From Prorocentrum cordatum (taxonomy: Eukaryota > Sar > Dinophyceae > Prorocentrales > Prorocentraceae), in assembly GCA_963575745.1 (NCBI GenBank), contig CAUYUJ010015755.1, positions 82,001 to 146,000 on the forward strand: a stretch of 64,000 nucleotides of DNA, written 5' to 3'. Within the stretch, counting starts at the first letter, position 1. The number at the start of each line of letters is the position of its first letter. Under the pieces are notes generated by a model. It saw only the letters and a program-made list of their open reading frames with translations. It did not search any database and was not told the origin of the DNA. Below, piece by piece: positions 62,395 through 64,000 of the stretch. The translations under genes and the position numbers were made by a program.

Positions 62395-62500
62395 GCGGTT
62401 GTCCGAGCGGTTGTCCCGATGGTTGTGGTTGGCCCGATGGTTGTCCCGATGGTTGTCCCGATTGTTGTCCCGATGGTCGTCCCGATGGTTGTCCCGATGC
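62395..62500 (+). repeat. 12-bp tandem repeat GGTTGTCCCGAT
   Basis: Eight to nine imperfect units. A related but degenerate stretch is at 63930-63975 (gatggttgtgacgagggttg). Confidence 0.9.
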
Positions 62501-62673
62501 TTAATCGATCGATAGATGGATAAACTTTCATTGTGACGTACCCAACCCTTTCTATACATGTGGCGGTTATACTCAGGACCACTCCATGCTGACTGGCATT
62601 CTGAAGGACCCGCAGTGCGCAGAAAGAGCAAACAACAATGCTTTCAGAAGAGCGCAGCAAGAAGTCCCGTGGT

Positions 62674-63755
62674 GATCTGCGTATGACGTACTTCCGCTGG
62701 GCCTCCCAGGAGCCCACGAAAGTGGCGACAATTGCGCAGATCGCAAGCCCCGCAGGGGTACCGAGGTGATCCGCGTGGGCCTCCCAGGAGCCCACGAAAG
62801 TGGCGACAATTGCGCAGATTGCAAGCCCCCCAGGGGCGGCGAGGTCCCGTGGTGATCCGCGTATGACGTACCTCCGCTGGGCCTCCCAGGAGCCCACGAA
62901 AGTGGCGACAATTGCGCAGATCGCAAGCCCCCCAGGGGCGGCGAGGTCCCGTGGTGATACGCGTATGACGTACCTCCGCTGGGCCTCCCAGGAGCCCACG
63001 AAAGTGGCGAAAGTTGCGCAGATCGCAGCCCCCCAGGGGCGGCGAGGTCCCGTGGTGATCCGTGTATGACGTACCTCCGCTGAGCCTCCCAGAAGCCCAC
63101 GAAAATGGCGACAGTTGCGCAGACCGCAAGCCCCCCAGGGGCGGCGAGGTACCGGGGTAATCCGCGTGGGACCCACTTCCGCTGGGCCTCCCAGGAGCCC
63201 ACGAAAGTGGCGACAATTGCGCAGATCGCAAGCCCCCCAGGGGGCGGCGAGGTACCGAGGTGACCCGCGTGGGACCCACCTCCGCTGGGCCTTCCAGGAG
63301 CCCACGAAAGTGGCGACAATTGCGCAGATCGCAAGCCCCCCAGGGGGCGGCAAGGTACCGAGGTGATCCGCGTGGGACCCACCTCCGCTGGGCCTCCCAG
63401 GAGCCCATGAAATTGACGACAGTTGCACAGATCGCAAGCCCCCCAGGGGGCGGCAAGGTACCGAGGTGATCCGCGTGGGACCCACCACCTCCGCTGGGCC
63501 TCCCAGGAGCCTACGCAAGTGGCGAAAGTTGCGCAGATCGCAGCCCCCCAAGGGGCGGGGCGGCGAGGTACCGAGGTGATCCGCGTGGGACCCACCTCCG
63601 CTGAGCCTCCCAGGAGCCCACGAAAGTGGCGACAGTTGTGCAGATCGCAAGCCCCCCAGGGGGCGGCGAGTTACCGAGGTGATCCGCGTGGGACCCACCT
63701 CCGCTGGGCCTCCCAGGAGCCCACGAAAGTGGCGACAGTTGCGCAGATCGCAGCC
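62674..63755. repeat. ~101-bp satellite, about eleven units
   Basis: Units start at about 62674, 62768, 62856, 62957, 63057, 63158, 63260, 63363, 63466, 63579 and 63680; spacing is mostly 100-103 bp (range 88-113). Unit: gatccgcgtgggacccacct, ccgctgggcctcccaggagc, ccacgaaagtggcgacaatt, gcgcagatcgcaagcccccc, then ggcggcgaggtaccgaggt. Two sub-types differ in tatgacgtac versus gggacccac after gatccgcg. A minus-strand frame of 558 codons runs through it; because the unit is not a multiple of three, that frame cycles through three peptides and is considered a by-product. Confidence 0.93.
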
Positions 63756-64000
63756 CGACGGCACGAGGGAATAGGAGAGGGCAACACAGGAAACAGGAGA
63801 GAAGGAGGAGGGGCGGAGAGGGGAGGAGAAGGAAGGAAGGACGCACGGGGCGACCACATTGCTCTATTCAAAACGAGTACCCAACACATGAGGGTTGGGA
63901 ACAACGATAGAGAGATAGATGTTGCGAAATGTTGTCACGATGGTTGTGACGAGGGTTGTACCGATGGTTGGTAGATCGACAGGTTTACGGATGATATATA

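Noticed and set aside
62674-63755. Regular repeats considered as a CRISPR array
   Set aside because: Units are contiguous ~101-bp satellite monomers without unique spacers, in a eukaryotic context and without cas genes.
62181-63857. 558-codon minus-strand frame with repeating LRSAQLSPLSWAPGR-type peptides
   Set aside because: Produced by the ~101-bp satellite cycling through frames; no evidence of selection on the peptide.
1-64000. Spliced-leader RNA gene or relict spliced leader
   Set aside because: I looked for the conserved dinoflagellate spliced-leader core (attttggctcaag) on both strands and did not see it.
1-64000. tRNA, 5S or other rRNA genes
   Set aside because: No T-loop/acceptor arrangement or rRNA core was recognised. 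The gttcaaggttgaac motif of family S resembles a T-loop only superficially.

Overview
The window looks like non-genic, transposon-saturated nuclear DNA of a dinoflagellate. This rests on several signs seen together: strongly GC-rich sequence with almost no conventional genes; plant-type TTTAGGG telomeric repeats; a tyrosine-recombinase (DIRS-like) retroelement with a methyltransferase domain; a LINE-type reverse transcriptase with zinc-finger-like C-terminal segments; and one Cys-rich repeat protein of a type common in dinoflagellate gene sets. Genus cannot be decided from the sequence.

Layout. 1-12.4 kb: unique GC-rich DNA, microsatellites, a ~1.2-kb tandem duplication (6.9-9.3 kb), a degenerate ~160-bp satellite (10.7-11.7 kb) and the first members of several MITE (miniature inverted-repeat element) families. 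12.65-16.5 kb: a 5'-truncated LINE. 17-22.3 kb: gene-less sequence with hairpin elements. 22.55-29.16 kb: a complete 6.6-kb DIRS/PAT-like retroelement with split direct repeats (A1-ORFs-B1-A2-B2), inserted without target duplication into a MITE. 30.2-36.4 kb: a giant foldback element with ~1.5-kb inverted arms; its right arm is split by a ~2-kb insertion carrying ~1.4 kb of TTTAGGG repeats. 36.4-45 kb: (GAT)n and (GGA)n arrays, a pentanucleotide array, further MITEs and an array of a 23-bp motif. 45.3-50.7 kb: dispersed relatives of the foldback arms and other tandem repeats. 51-53 kb: low complexity plus MITEs. 54.1-55.5 kb: the only plausible host gene, a Cys-rich triple-repeat protein whose upstream reading frame runs through two MITEs. 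55.7-64 kb: dispersed repeats, MITEs (some nested), a 198-bp direct-repeat pair and a ~101-bp satellite.

The clearest biology is element biology. The DIRS copy encodes gag-like, RT-RNase H, tyrosine recombinase and methyltransferase domains, with the recombinase in a different frame nested inside the RT-to-methyltransferase frame. At least a dozen short inverted-repeat families can be defined, one of them with seven copies and 5-bp target duplications. No rRNA, tRNA, spliced-leader RNA gene or CRISPR array was recognised.
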